Source: UBA6059 sp965227155 (lineage in GTDB: Bacteria > Bacteroidota > Bacteroidia > Cytophagales > Cyclobacteriaceae). Taken from it: a stretch of 64,000 nt of DNA. Where the stretch lies: the NCBI GenBank assembly GCA_965227155.1, contig OZ245731.1, positions 5,049,376 to 5,113,375 of the forward strand, read 5' to 3'. A program made the position numbers and the translations under genes. Below, piece by piece: positions 17,938 through 27,106 of this stretch; within the stretch, counting starts at the first letter, position 1; every line of letters begins with the position of its first letter. The notes beneath the pieces are model-generated. The model saw nothing but the letters and a program-made list of their open reading frames with translations, did no database searches and was not told where the DNA came from.

Positions 17938-18177
17938 ATGTCTGAAATAGCTCAAAAAGTTAAAGAGATTATAATTGACAAATTAGGCGTTGAAGAATCT
18001 GAGGTGACTCCTGAAGCAAGCTTTACGAATGATCTTGGTGCCGACTCATTAGACACAGTAGAACTCATCATGGAGTTTGAAAAAGAATTTAATATTTCTA
18101 TCCCTGACGACCAGGCTGAAAACATTGCCACTGTCGGTCAGGCTATTTCCTATCTTGAAGAAAACGTAAGCAAATAA
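17938..18177 (+). CDS. acpP: Acyl carrier protein
   Basis: Carries growing acyl chains on a phosphopantetheine arm. Start set at the ATG at 17938, giving MSEIAQKVKEIIIDKLGV and 79 residues, the usual ACP length; the frame upstream is not ACP-like. The modified serine is S37 in LGADSLDTVELIMEFE. Strongly acidic, four-helix pattern. fabF follows after 18 bases, the common acpP-fabF order. Confidence 0.97.
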   Translation: MSEIAQKVKEIIIDKLGVEESEVTPEASFTNDLGADSLDTVELIMEFEKEFNISIPDDQAENIATVGQAISYLEENVSK

Positions 18178-18195
18178 TCAAGTCTGGAACGCTAA

Positions 18196-19449
18196 ATGAA
18201 ATTAAAGCGAGTAGTAGTTACGGGAATTGGTGCACTTACACCAATTGGCAATAATGTTGATGAATATTGGCAGGGGTTGTCTAAGGGTGTAAGTGGCGCT
18301 GCCCCGATTACTAGATTTGATGCTGAAAAATTTCGTACAAAGTTTGCCTGCGAGGTTAAAAACTTTGATCCAACACAATACTTAGATCGAAAAGAAGCCA
18401 GAAAAATGGATCCCGTCACCCAGATGGGAATGATCGTAGCAGATGAAGCGCTACAGGATTCTGGACTAGACCTTGAAAAAATTGATAAAAATAGAGCCGG
18501 TGTTATTTGGGGCTCTGGAATTGGTGGGTTGAGAACCTTCCACGATGAAGTTGCCAACTTCGCTACAGGTGATGGTACGCCTAAATTCAATCCATTTTTC
18601 ATCCCTAAAATGATTGTGGACATTACTCCCGGTCAGATTTCGATGAAATATGGCTTCAGAGGTCCGAACTACTCCACTGTTTCAGCCTGTGCATCTTCTA
18701 CAAATGCGCTGAACGATGCCTTAACTTATATACGTTTAGGCAAAGCTGATATTATCCTATCAGGTGGCTCTGAAGCTGCAGTAGTTGAAGCTGGAATAGG
18801 TGGATTTAATGCCATGAAAGCGCTATCCGAAAGAAACGATTCACCAGAAACTGCCTCCAGGCCATATGATAAGGATAGGGATGGGTTTGTACTTGGTGAA
18901 GGCGGAGGTGCCTTTATGTTAGAAGAATACGATCATGCCGTAGCTAGAGGCGCAAAAATTTACGCAGAAATTCTTGGTGGTGGCATGAGTGCTGATGCGT
19001 ATCACCTTACTGCTCCTCATCCTGATGGTGTAGGTATCATTCAGGTAATGAAAAATGCACTTGAAGATGCCGGCATTGAACCAACGGCTGTAGACTATAT
19101 CAACACGCATGGTACTTCCACACCTCTTGGTGATGTAGGTGAATTAAAAGCGATTATTGAAGTATTTGGCGATCACGCTCGCAAGATCAATATTAGCTCT
19201 ACCAAATCTATGACCGGTCACTTGCTTGGTGCTGCAGGTGCCATTGAAGGTATCGCCTGTTTATTGGCAATGCAAAATAATGTTGTGCCTCCTACTATCA
19301 ATCATTTCACTGATGATGAGAATATCGATCCTGAGCTCAATCTTACATTCAATAAGGCACAGGAAAGAGAAATCAATGTTGCTCTAAGCAACACCTTTGG
19401 CTTTGGAGGCCACAATACCTCTATTATCTTCCGAAAAATTAAAGAATAG
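18196..19449 (+). CDS. fabF: Beta-ketoacyl-ACP synthase II
   Basis: Elongating condensing enzyme of type II fatty acid synthesis. The 417-residue protein has the active-site Cys at about 165 (STVSACASSTNAL), the two His motifs NTHGTSTPLGD and KSMTGHLLGAAG, and the terminal NTFGFGGHN loop. Full length for FabF. Lies between acpP and rnc; the rnc GTG start shares one base with its TAG stop. Confidence 0.97.
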   Translation: MKLKRVVVTGIGALTPIGNNVDEYWQGLSKGVSGAAPITRFDAEKFRTKFACEVKNFDPTQYLDRKEARKMDPVTQMGMIVADEALQDSGLDLEKIDKNRAGVIWGSGIGGLRTFHDEVANFATGDGTPKFNPFFIPKMIVDITPGQISMKYGFRGPNYSTVSACASSTNALNDALTYIRLGKADIILSGGSEAAVVEAGIGGFNAMKALSERNDSPETASRPYDKDRDGFVLGEGGGAFMLEEYDHAVARGAKIYAEILGGGMSADAYHLTAPHPDGVGIIQVMKNALEDAGIEPTAVDYINTHGTSTPLGDVGELKAIIEVFGDHARKINISSTKSMTGHLLGAAGAIEGIACLLAMQNNVVPPTINHFTDDENIDPELNLTFNKAQEREINVALSNTFGFGGHNTSIIFRKIKE

Positions 19450-20189
19450 TGTTTGAATTCTTCTGGTGGATTCTAGCTGCATTACGATACAGTTCCACTG
19501 AAGATAATAAGCTTGTCAAGTCTATAAGGACCATTATAGGCTTCACACCACGCAATCTATCACTATACCATTTGGCCATGAAGCATAGTTCCATGGCCGT
19601 TACCAATAAAAGGGGATTTCGCGAGTCCAACGAGAGACTGGAGTACCTGGGAGACGCAGTACTAGGGCTTGTAGTAGCAGAACTGCTTTTCGCGAGGTAT
19701 CCATATAAAGATGAAGGGTTTCTCACCGAGATGCGCTCTAAGATTGTGAACAGGGAGTCTTTGAATCGGCTAGGCAAAAAGATTGGCTTGCAAAATATCA
19801 TAGTGTATAATGAAGCGGCCAAATCCAATATCTCCCATAAATCGCTTTATGGTGATACCATGGAAGCATTGATTGGAGCTGTATATTTAGACCTTGGCTA
19901 CAAGGCCTGCAAAAGCTTTGTGATTCGCAGGTTGATCAACCATCATTTTGATCTTGAAAAGCTCATTCATGATAACCCTAATTACAAAAGCAAAATCATT
20001 GAATGGGCTCAGAAAAATGATCGCTTATTAGATTTTGAAGTGAAGGAACTGGAAACATCAGGCAAATTCAAACAGTTTGAAGCGCAGATAGTCGTAGATG
20101 GAGAAGTGCAGGAAACAGGCTACGGGCTCAGCAAGAAAAAAGCAGAGCAAGATGCTGCGCGAAAAACCTGCGAGAAAAACAATATTTAA
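19449..20189 (+). CDS. rnc: Ribonuclease III
   Basis: Cleaves double-stranded RNA in rRNA and mRNA processing. 246 residues: catalytic domain with the signature ESNERLEYLGDAVLGLV (residues about 59-75) and later GDTMEALIGAVYLDLG, then a C-terminal dsRNA-binding domain (YKSKIIEWAQKN to KKAEQDAARKT). The start is GTG at 19449, overlapping fabF by one base; an internal ATG would remove the first helix, so GTG is preferred. The hydrophobic opening MFEFFWWILAAL is somewhat unusual and the true start could be a few codons later. Confidence 0.95.
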   Translation: MFEFFWWILAALRYSSTEDNKLVKSIRTIIGFTPRNLSLYHLAMKHSSMAVTNKRGFRESNERLEYLGDAVLGLVVAELLFARYPYKDEGFLTEMRSKIVNRESLNRLGKKIGLQNIIVYNEAAKSNISHKSLYGDTMEALIGAVYLDLGYKACKSFVIRRLINHHFDLEKLIHDNPNYKSKIIEWAQKNDRLLDFEVKELETSGKFKQFEAQIVVDGEVQETGYGLSKKKAEQDAARKTCEKNNI

Positions 20190-20191
20190 TC

Positions 20192-20199
20192 AGGAGGAG
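20192..20199 (+). promoter_or_regulatory. Strong Shine-Dalgarno site of nadE
   Basis: AGGAGGAG ends 2 bases before the ATG at 20202, with the AGGAGG core 4 bases from it. It is complete, while most genes here show little or no Shine-Dalgarno sequence. It fixes the nadE start 12 bases after the rnc stop. Confidence 0.7.
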
Positions 20200-20201
20200 T
20201 C

Positions 20202-22067
20202 ATGAAGATAGGCGGGGCGTGTTTAAACCAGATTCCCATGCATTGGGATAATAATCTGAATAATATAATTTCAGCCATTGAACAGGCCAAAAAGGAAAGT
20301 ATTAAGATATTATGCCTGCCGGAGCTCTGCATAACTGGCTATGGCTGTGAAGATATGTTCCTCAGTGACTGGCTTCCGGCCAAAGCCCTGCAAAAGCTTC
20401 AGCAAATCTTACCCTACTGTCTGAATATTACAGTGTGTATTGGTTTACCCATAAAGTTCAGGGGTCACCGCTACAATACCACCGCCGTAATTGATAATGG
20501 CAAAATCAAAGGCATCTATGCTAAGCATCACCTTGCTAATGATGGAGTACATTACGAACCCAGATGGTTTGACTCATGGCCATTAGGCGAAACCGACACC
20601 ATCACTTTATTCGATGAAGCCATCCCATTTGGCACAATTACGATCAACCTACATGGTATACGCGTAGGCTTTGAAATATGTGAAGATGCCTGGCATGAGA
20701 AAAGACCTGCCCGAGATTGCTATAATGGTAAAGTAGATCTCCTGCTGAACCCGAGCGCCAGTCATTTTGCATTTGGCAAAGCTAAATATCGGGAGTCCAT
20801 TGTGGTTAACAGCAGTGAACAGTTTAATTGCTGCTATTTATATACCAACCTGTTGGGCAATGAGGCTGGTCGTATGATCTATGATGGTGACATTATGATT
20901 GCTCAAAAAGGCAAAATGCTTCGCAAAAACAAAAGGCTCTCATTCCTATCATTTAATCTGCTGGCAGCAGATGTTAATTTCGAAAATGCGCAAGCCTCTG
21001 AGCAATTCGAAATAAATGATTACGCAGGCAGCCAGGAGGAGTTTGGAAAAGCAGCAGCATTGGCTCTATGGGATTATAAGAGAAAAGCAAAAAGCAATGG
21101 TTTTGTCCTGTCATTGAGCGGTGGTGCTGATAGTGCAACCTGTGCTGTATTGGTAGCAGAGATGGTACGCTATGCCCTGGAAGAGTATTCAGTGCAGGAT
21201 TGCCTTGAAATATTAAAGGTTCAAGAAGAAAATCCAGATTCAATCAATCATCTATCCCCGGCAGAAGTGCGAAAACAAGTTGTCAATAAGATACTGCACA
21301 CAGCTTACCAGGGTACAGAAAATAGCTCAAAAGATACTTTACAGGCTGCGAAGGAGCTCGCTCAATCCATAGGAGCTGAATTTCACAGCTGGACAATCGA
21401 TACACAGATTGATACATATAGGGACACCATTGAAAAAGCTATTGGCAGACCTCTATCATGGGAACAGGACGACATTACTTTACAAAATATCCAGGCAAGG
21501 GCACGTTCGCCCATCATTTGGATGCTGGCTAATCTGCACAATTGCCTGCTACTAACTACCTCCAACCGTAGTGAAGGAGATGTTGGCTATACTACTATGG
21601 ATGGTGATACTTCAGGAAGTATTGCCCCTATTGCCGCGGTTGATAAGCATTTTATTAGGCAATGGCTTATTTATGCTGAAGAGCACCTGGAATATACAGG
21701 CCTCCGGTATGTGAATAGCCTTGCCCCTACTGCCGAATTAAGGCCGCTTCACATGACACAAACGGACGAAAAGGACTTAATGCCCTATGCCTTACTTGTT
21801 CAGATCGAGCGTTTGGCAATAAAAGAAAAACAATCACCCATTACCATCTATCAGAATCTGTCAGCTACCTCAAATATTGAGCCTCAATCATTAAAAATGG
21901 CAATACAGAAGTTCTTTAAACTTTGGAGCTATAACCAATGGAAAAGGGAGCGAATTGCCCCCTCTTTTCATTTAGATGATTTTAACGTTGATCCCCGAAC
22001 CTGGTGCCGTTTCCCAATTTTATCCTCTGGATTTCAGGAGGAACTTGAAGAACTGCTGCAGCTTTAA
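20202..22067 (+). CDS. nadE: Glutamine-dependent NAD+ synthetase
   Basis: Makes NAD+ from deamido-NAD+, ATP and glutamine-derived ammonia. 621 residues in two parts: an N-terminal nitrilase-like glutaminase domain (about 1-270) with the Glu in CLPELCITGYG, a Lys in YAKHHLAN and the nucleophilic Cys in GFEICEDAW; and a C-terminal synthetase domain (about 290-620) with the ATP PP-loop LSLSGGADSATC and TTSNRSEGDVGYTTMDGD. Full length for the two-domain form. Follows rnc by 12 bases. Confidence 0.95.
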   Translation: MKIGGACLNQIPMHWDNNLNNIISAIEQAKKESIKILCLPELCITGYGCEDMFLSDWLPAKALQKLQQILPYCLNITVCIGLPIKFRGHRYNTTAVIDNGKIKGIYAKHHLANDGVHYEPRWFDSWPLGETDTITLFDEAIPFGTITINLHGIRVGFEICEDAWHEKRPARDCYNGKVDLLLNPSASHFAFGKAKYRESIVVNSSEQFNCCYLYTNLLGNEAGRMIYDGDIMIAQKGKMLRKNKRLSFLSFNLLAADVNFENAQASEQFEINDYAGSQEEFGKAAALALWDYKRKAKSNGFVLSLSGGADSATCAVLVAEMVRYALEEYSVQDCLEILKVQEENPDSINHLSPAEVRKQVVNKILHTAYQGTENSSKDTLQAAKELAQSIGAEFHSWTIDTQIDTYRDTIEKAIGRPLSWEQDDITLQNIQARARSPIIWMLANLHNCLLLTTSNRSEGDVGYTTMDGDTSGSIAPIAAVDKHFIRQWLIYAEEHLEYTGLRYVNSLAPTAELRPLHMTQTDEKDLMPYALLVQIERLAIKEKQSPITIYQNLSATSNIEPQSLKMAIQKFFKLWSYNQWKRERIAPSFHLDDFNVDPRTWCRFPILSSGFQEELEELLQL

Positions 22068-22088
22068 ACCAGCCTTTTCTTTACTACT

Positions 22089-24776
22089 TTAAACTGTTTT
22101 TTGTTGTCTAAAGGCTATTTTTCTTAACATATCAACCGGAATGATTATGAATGCTATTGCTATTACAATCAGCCATTCTTTGGGTTGAAGGGGTACAAGT
22201 CGTAATACTTCACCACCTATGTATGTAAAGAAAATTTGTAACGCAAAGATGAGTCCCATGATTCTCAGGAAACCAGGATTCATGCTGATATTATTTAAGA
22301 GATTAACCTTATCGGTGCGTACATTGAAACCATTGAAGGCAATCATGAATATGAAAATATTAAAGAAGGCGGTCATGAAAACCTTTTGATCGTGAACACC
22401 GTCACGATAAAATAACTCCTTGAACGGATCAAGCGTAAGGAATGCTAGTGAGAAGAAGGTTATAAATAAGCCCCCGATAAGTACTGCCTGAAACATATAC
22501 TTATTGACAATATGTTCATCCCTATCTACAGGATCTTCTTCCATATAACTATGCAATGCTGGCTCCCCACCAAAAGCTAAAGCTCCAAGGGTATCCATAA
22601 TAATATTGATCCATAGAAGCTGAATAATTGTCAATGGAAAGTCTACACCCATCAGTGGTCCCAGGAAAGCGGTAGTTACAGCCGCCACATTAATGGTCAG
22701 CTGAAATACAACGAATTTCCGAATAGACTTAAAGATGGTACGACCGTACCTGATGGCGTTGGCGATACTATTAAAGTTATCATCAAGGATCACAATATCA
22801 CCCGCTTCCTTAGAAACTTCGGAGCCACTACCCATTGCAATACCTACATCTGATTGCTTTAGGGCCGCTGAATCATTCACACCATCACCAGTCATACCTA
22901 CAACCTTTCCCAGGCTTTTTGAGATCCTGACCATACGGCTTTTATCTGTAGGAAGTGCCCTGGCTATTACCTTAAGATTAGGCAATATCTTTTTGATCTC
23001 ATCATCAGACATCTCATTCAACTCTGATGAAACCAGCACCTTATCATCATCTGATTCTATAAGGCCTACTTCTTTGGAAATAGCCTGCGCTGTACCCTTA
23101 CGATCACCTGTGATCATAACTACCTGCACACCTGCTTGCTTCACCTCATGGATAGATTCCTTGGATTCTTCCCGTGTTTCGTCTCTGATACCCACAATGC
23201 CTACCAAAATACAATCACCGGGAATCTTTTCATCCTCAGTTATTTTATTGTACGAGATGGCCAGTGAAATCAGTCTGATGCCCCTATCTGCCAATTCATC
23301 CATTTCAGCGATGAGCCCTTCCAAATCTTCGAAAGGAACAGCTTTTCCATCTTCATTGATGTAAGACTTACATTCATTAAGCACTACCTCTGGAGCACCT
23401 TTCACCAGGGTGACATGCTTATCTGTCAATCCTTCTATATCCCTATCCAGAAGCACTTCTGAAGCAGAGAATTTCCTTTGGCTGCTAAAGAGGATTTTGT
23501 TTTTCTGATCTATCTCCCATTTGTTGTATTTGAGTATATCATCAAAAGCGACAAAATCAATTAGCGCTCGCTCTGAAGTGTTACCTCCTACAATCTCACC
23601 ATCTGGTGCTACAAAGCTGGAAGTGTTTTCCAATACGGATATAGCCATTAGTGAGCATAATGGTTCTTTGAGTTCATTATAGCCATTATACTTATGGCCG
23701 GAACCACTGATAAACAATTTAGCCTCCAAACGACCTTTAGTGATGGTCCCTGTTTTATCAGAAAATAAAATATTTAAACTACCCGCTGTTTCGATACCTA
23801 AAAGCTTCCTTACCAAAACCTTTTCTTTCAGCAGCTTCTGCATGTTTAGGCTGAGCACAATCGCAATCATCATTGGCAGCCCCTCAGGTACCGCTGCAAC
23901 TACGATGATAATAGCCAGCACAAAGGCATTCATAAGCTCTGTGATCAGCACCTCAAAGTTTGAGACATGGGCAACAATTTGATCCCAATCAAATTCATTG
24001 GCGACCACTATTTTGTTGAACATAAATGTGATCAAAATCAAGATACCGGCTGCATATCCCAGCTTACTAATTTGATCGGCAAGGCCCTTTAGCTTAAGCT
24101 GCAATGGTGACAACCTGGCCTCCCCTTCTGCCAACTCCTTAGCCAAAACACCATAAAACGACTTATCACCAACAGTTTGCACCAGCATCACTGCTTCCCC
24201 ATCTTCGATCACCGCACCTCTGAACAGGTGATTTCTATCACTTAAATCAGGTTTCTCAGTATCATCTTCAGGATGGACTACAAACTTATGCACAGGCTCG
24301 GATTCTCCGGTGAGGGATGCCTGGTTTACTTTTAGGTCGCCGGCAGCAACTTTACCATCCGCAGGAATTTTATCCCCGCTTTGGAGTAGCACGTAATCTC
24401 CAGCAACAATTTCTGCAATTGGTACCTGCTGTACATGCCCCCCTCGAAACACGTTGCATTGAATCTGAGAGGCTTCCTCTTGTAGTTTTTGAAAGGAAGT
24501 TTCGTTTTTAAATTCCGAAAAAGTAGAAATTGTTGTTGCCAACAATACCGCAACACCAATAGCGACAGCCTCATACCATTCTGTGAGTCCAAAAAGTGAT
24601 AGGATATAAATAATGACTAGGGCTCCAATTAGAATAATGATAATAGGGTCTTTAAAATTGCCCTTCAACTTATCCCAAAAGCTTTCTATCTCATAAGGAG
24701 TTAACTCATTACTACCATGGTCTTTTCTAGACTGCTTTACCTCCTCTTCAGAAAGTCCCTTAAACTGAAACTTCAT
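22089..24776 (-). CDS. Calcium-translocating P-type ATPase (PMCA/SERCA-like)
   Basis: Inner-membrane P2-type ATPase, 895 residues, predicted to pump Ca2+ out of the cytoplasm. Seen: N-terminal cation ATPase segment, actuator motif SLTGESEP, ion-site helix AAVPEGLPMMIAIVLSLNM (E309-like Glu), phosphorylated Asp about 340 in SDKTGTITKG, MVTGDR-like VVMITGDRKGTA, and the hinge MTGDGVNDSAALKQSDVGIAMG. The C-terminal six-helix region is present. Transcribed alone, convergent with nadE. Confidence 0.9.
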   Translation of the reverse strand: MKFQFKGLSEEEVKQSRKDHGSNELTPYEIESFWDKLKGNFKDPIIIILIGALVIIYILSLFGLTEWYEAVAIGVAVLLATTISTFSEFKNETSFQKLQEEASQIQCNVFRGGHVQQVPIAEIVAGDYVLLQSGDKIPADGKVAAGDLKVNQASLTGESEPVHKFVVHPEDDTEKPDLSDRNHLFRGAVIEDGEAVMLVQTVGDKSFYGVLAKELAEGEARLSPLQLKLKGLADQISKLGYAAGILILITFMFNKIVVANEFDWDQIVAHVSNFEVLITELMNAFVLAIIIVVAAVPEGLPMMIAIVLSLNMQKLLKEKVLVRKLLGIETAGSLNILFSDKTGTITKGRLEAKLFISGSGHKYNGYNELKEPLCSLMAISVLENTSSFVAPDGEIVGGNTSERALIDFVAFDDILKYNKWEIDQKNKILFSSQRKFSASEVLLDRDIEGLTDKHVTLVKGAPEVVLNECKSYINEDGKAVPFEDLEGLIAEMDELADRGIRLISLAISYNKITEDEKIPGDCILVGIVGIRDETREESKESIHEVKQAGVQVVMITGDRKGTAQAISKEVGLIESDDDKVLVSSELNEMSDDEIKKILPNLKVIARALPTDKSRMVRISKSLGKVVGMTGDGVNDSAALKQSDVGIAMGSGSEVSKEAGDIVILDDNFNSIANAIRYGRTIFKSIRKFVVFQLTINVAAVTTAFLGPLMGVDFPLTIIQLLWINIIMDTLGALAFGGEPALHSYMEEDPVDRDEHIVNKYMFQAVLIGGLFITFFSLAFLTLDPFKELFYRDGVHDQKVFMTAFFNIFIFMIAFNGFNVRTDKVNLLNNISMNPGFLRIMGLIFALQIFFTYIGGEVLRLVPLQPKEWLIVIAIAFIIIPVDMLRKIAFRQQKTV

Positions 24777-25103
24777 ATTAATAAAGTTAAAATTGAACCG
24801 TCTTTACAGCTATGAATATAGCTATTATCTTTAATTAATTAAAAATCACTAAATATTTCCACGGCAGGTCAAACAAGACAATATAAATAGCAAAGCAAGT
24901 TAGCACCAGAATTCAATTTCGCAATAGCTTAGCAGGTGTATTTATTAGTGTTTATATAATTTCCGTACATAAAAATTTCAATAAATCAGTCAATTGTTTA
25001 AGTGCAAAGCACTTACAATTCTTGATAGTGCAATAGTGAATCCCAACAACATCTTCACTAAATTTAGTGTTACAGTCCAAAAAGATTAACCTAATTGATC
25101 GAA
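24777..25103. other. Intergenic region between divergent genes, with two palindromes
   Basis: This 327-base AT-rich stretch between the Ca2+ ATPase and the Kelch gene has no convincing gene. It holds a 7-bp inverted repeat with a 3-base spacer at 24999-25015 (TAAGTGC / GCACTTA) and a perfect 14-base palindrome at 25056-25069 (CACTAAATTTAGTG), both within 110 bases of the Kelch start. They could be operator sites. I found no clear promoter match. Confidence 0.45.
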
Positions 25104-26084
25104 ATGATGGCATGGTCTTGCATAAAAAGGGCGATTTTAATGTTAGGCATAGTTTTGTGCCCAATAAGTGCTTCCATATGCCAGACTAAAATCATACCTG
25201 AAAAATTGGATAAGATGCCCATTGGTGTTTTTGAGATGGGTTATACAACCGATGGCAAAGTAATCTATAGTAGTGGGGGTAAAATTATACAGGGAGGTGT
25301 CCTGAAAAATTCTGAATTGGTAATGCTTTATACACCCCTCATTGATAAATGGTCAAGGGCGAGGTTTTCAGATACCCCAAAAACCAAAGGAGCGGTAGCC
25401 AGCACCTATGACCAAAAAAGCGAAACGATATTTACAGTAGGTTTCGGAGAGCAATATGCAAGCGAAAAAGTAGCTTTCCCAATGGAAATAGTTGTTCTGA
25501 ATAATTATTCGCTCAATTATTATTATAAAAATCCACACATCGCACTTGAATCAGGTATTGAATCATACAATGGCCACATTTATGTCTTTGGAGGCTACAA
25601 TATGAATTCTGAAAGTGATGAATTGATGTCCAAGAAGTTGTTTGTATGGGATTTACAAGAAAACACCTGGTATGAAAAAGCCGAAATGCCTAATGCCCGG
25701 GTAAGTGAAAGTGTTTTAATTGAAGACAATATTTATCTGGTTGGTGGAGAGACTGAAGATGGCCCAATTGCGGAGATATTAAAATATGACATTAAAAAAG
25801 ATGAATGGGCTATATTTCACCAGTTGCCTGTTGCCCATCAGGTGGATGCCGTGAGTAAGTATAAAAATCACATCATCGCTTTGTTGGTAAACGAAAATGA
25901 ATCAATCGTAGTAATTATGAATACCGATACCAGGGAGACAAAGCTATTCCCAATAGACTATTATTATGAAAACCCCGGTATGGTCATACTGAACGAATAC
26001 GTATACCTGTTTGGAGGTTATGCACGGCCAAGCAATACAGGCAATCGACGCACATTTAGATTTAAAGTATCTGAATTGTTTTGA
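25104..26084 (+). CDS. Exported Kelch-repeat beta-propeller protein
   Basis: About 326 residues. A signal peptide is visible (KRAILMLGIVLCPISASICQ), so the protein is exported. Kelch-type repeats follow: GHIYVFGGYN with a WDLQENTWYEKAEMP blade, NIYLVGGETEDGP with YDIKKDEWAIFHQLP, and YVYLFGGYARPS near the end; earlier blades are more degenerate. This suggests a 5- or 6-bladed propeller. I chose the ATG at 25104; a TTG at 25095 would add three residues. No enzyme motif, and no neighbour suggests a pathway. It probably binds protein or glycan outside the cytoplasm. Confidence 0.8.
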   Translation: MMAWSCIKRAILMLGIVLCPISASICQTKIIPEKLDKMPIGVFEMGYTTDGKVIYSSGGKIIQGGVLKNSELVMLYTPLIDKWSRARFSDTPKTKGAVASTYDQKSETIFTVGFGEQYASEKVAFPMEIVVLNNYSLNYYYKNPHIALESGIESYNGHIYVFGGYNMNSESDELMSKKLFVWDLQENTWYEKAEMPNARVSESVLIEDNIYLVGGETEDGPIAEILKYDIKKDEWAIFHQLPVAHQVDAVSKYKNHIIALLVNENESIVVIMNTDTRETKLFPIDYYYENPGMVILNEYVYLFGGYARPSNTGNRRTFRFKVSELF

Positions 26085-26143
26085 GTAAATGCTGAAGATA
26101 ATTTGTGCTCTACATCATTAAAGATGTGAAAGTGTCACATAAG

Positions 26144-26500
26144 CTAATCCATGGTCCGCACTACCAACAAATAGAAATCGTCCTTAAGAGGTAGAAATCC
26201 TTGTTCGTAGCAAAAACGATATTCATCGCCAGCTTTATTTTGATAAGCAGATGTAAAAAAGTTAAAATCAAACCCCTGCAAAACCATTTTATCCCGATGA
26301 ACTTTAGTCTTGCCTTCTGTATTCAACATCTCTAGAATACGGCGATTTTTTCTAAGGATATTATTAACATTCCTGACATAGTTTGTATTATCTGAATTGA
26401 GCCTGTTGTTATGCGCATTCCTGCAGGCATCATTACAAAACTTCTTATCGCTGCGGCCAAATATTTCATTACCACACTCCGGACACAATCTTGCTTCCAT
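26144..26500 (-). CDS. Zinc-ribbon protein (DUF2116-like), 118 aa
   Basis: The N-terminus has a C-x2-C ... C-x3-C zinc finger: LCPECGNEIFGRSDKKFCND followed by ACRNAHNN, which resembles the DUF2116 zinc ribbon. The rest (residues about 40-118) is helical and basic, then YQNKAGDEYRFCYEQGFLPL. No enzyme motif. Similar small proteins are widespread in Bacteroidota without a known role. Divergent from ssb across a 163-base gap. Confidence 0.75.
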   Translation of the reverse strand: MEARLCPECGNEIFGRSDKKFCNDACRNAHNNRLNSDNTNYVRNVNNILRKNRRILEMLNTEGKTKVHRDKMVLQGFDFNFFTSAYQNKAGDEYRFCYEQGFLPLKDDFYLLVVRTMD

Positions 26501-26663
26501 AAAATAAATCTATTGACAATCAGCGATATAGTCAATTACAAACGACTACAAATGTTTTTAGTCGACTGTAAATAATTAAGAACCGAGTCAGGTTTGCTAT
26601 TCACCCAATATTTGCATTATCGGATTTCGAATCAAACAATGTTTAACTAAATAATCTAAAATT

Positions 26664-26999
26664 ATGAATGCTTTAAAAAATCGTGTGCAACTAATTGGTA
26701 GACTAGGTAAGAACCCTGAATCAAGAACTTTTGATAGTGGAAAAATGATGACCACATTTTCACTGGCGACCAATGAATCCTACAAAAACAATAAAGGTGA
26801 AAAAGTAGAAGATACCCAGTGGCATAATATTGTGGCCTGGGGTAAGGTTGCAGAGCTATCCAATAAGCTGCTTCAAAAAGGCCAGGAGGTCGCCATTGAA
26901 GGAAAACTGGTCAGCAGAAGCTATGAAAAAAATGGAGAGAAAAAATATGTCACAGAAATAGTAATGAATGAAATGCTACTCATTTCTAATGGCAAATAA
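26664..26999 (+). CDS. ssb: Single-stranded DNA-binding protein, short form lacking acidic tail
   Basis: A 111-residue OB-fold protein: MNALKNRVQLIGRLGKNPES, TTFSLATNESYKN, TQWHNIVAWGKVAE and GQEVAIEGKLVSRSYE follow bacterial SSB. The protein ends at MNEMLLISNGK, right after the OB fold. The disordered linker and acidic DDDIPF-type tip that recruit repair and replication partners in typical SSBs are absent. It is therefore likely an accessory SSB, and the main replicative copy should be elsewhere. A stem-loop with a T run follows directly. Confidence 0.92.
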   Translation: MNALKNRVQLIGRLGKNPESRTFDSGKMMTTFSLATNESYKNNKGEKVEDTQWHNIVAWGKVAELSNKLLQKGQEVAIEGKLVSRSYEKNGEKKYVTEIVMNEMLLISNGK

Positions 27000-27008
27000 G
27001 TGGCTATT

Positions 27009-27048
27009 ATGCAGGCAGCACAAGGGTGAATGTACTGCCTGCATTTTT
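27009..27048 (+). terminator. Intrinsic terminator of ssb
   Basis: A 10-bp stem (ATGCAGGCAG at 27009-27018 / CTGCCTGCAT at 27035-27044) with a 16-base loop, followed by TTTT. It begins 9 bases after the ssb stop. Confidence 0.7.
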
Positions 27049-27056
27049 CAACCCAT

Positions 27057-27087
27057 AAAAAAAGGCAGTGTCTCCACTACCCTTTTT
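27057..27087 (-). terminator. Intrinsic terminator of the bacteriohemerythrin operon
   Basis: An imperfect hairpin at 27061-27085 (AAAGG-x-AGTG / CACT-x-CCTTT) followed on the minus strand by a run of Ts (complement of the A run at 27057-27063). It lies about 20 bases past the hemerythrin stop and faces the ssb terminator. Confidence 0.5.
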
Positions 27088-27106
27088 GCATTGAAATATA
27101 ATCGAG

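Noticed and set aside
22735..23364. A 209-codon plus-strand frame
   Set aside because: It is fully antisense to the Ca2+ ATPase coding sequence, has a Ser/Ile/Pro-rich shadow composition and no ribosome site.
26593..26614. Possible ssb promoter (TTTG and TATTTG)
   Set aside because: Spacing is too short and the second element lacks the two spacer bases of TAnnTTTG.
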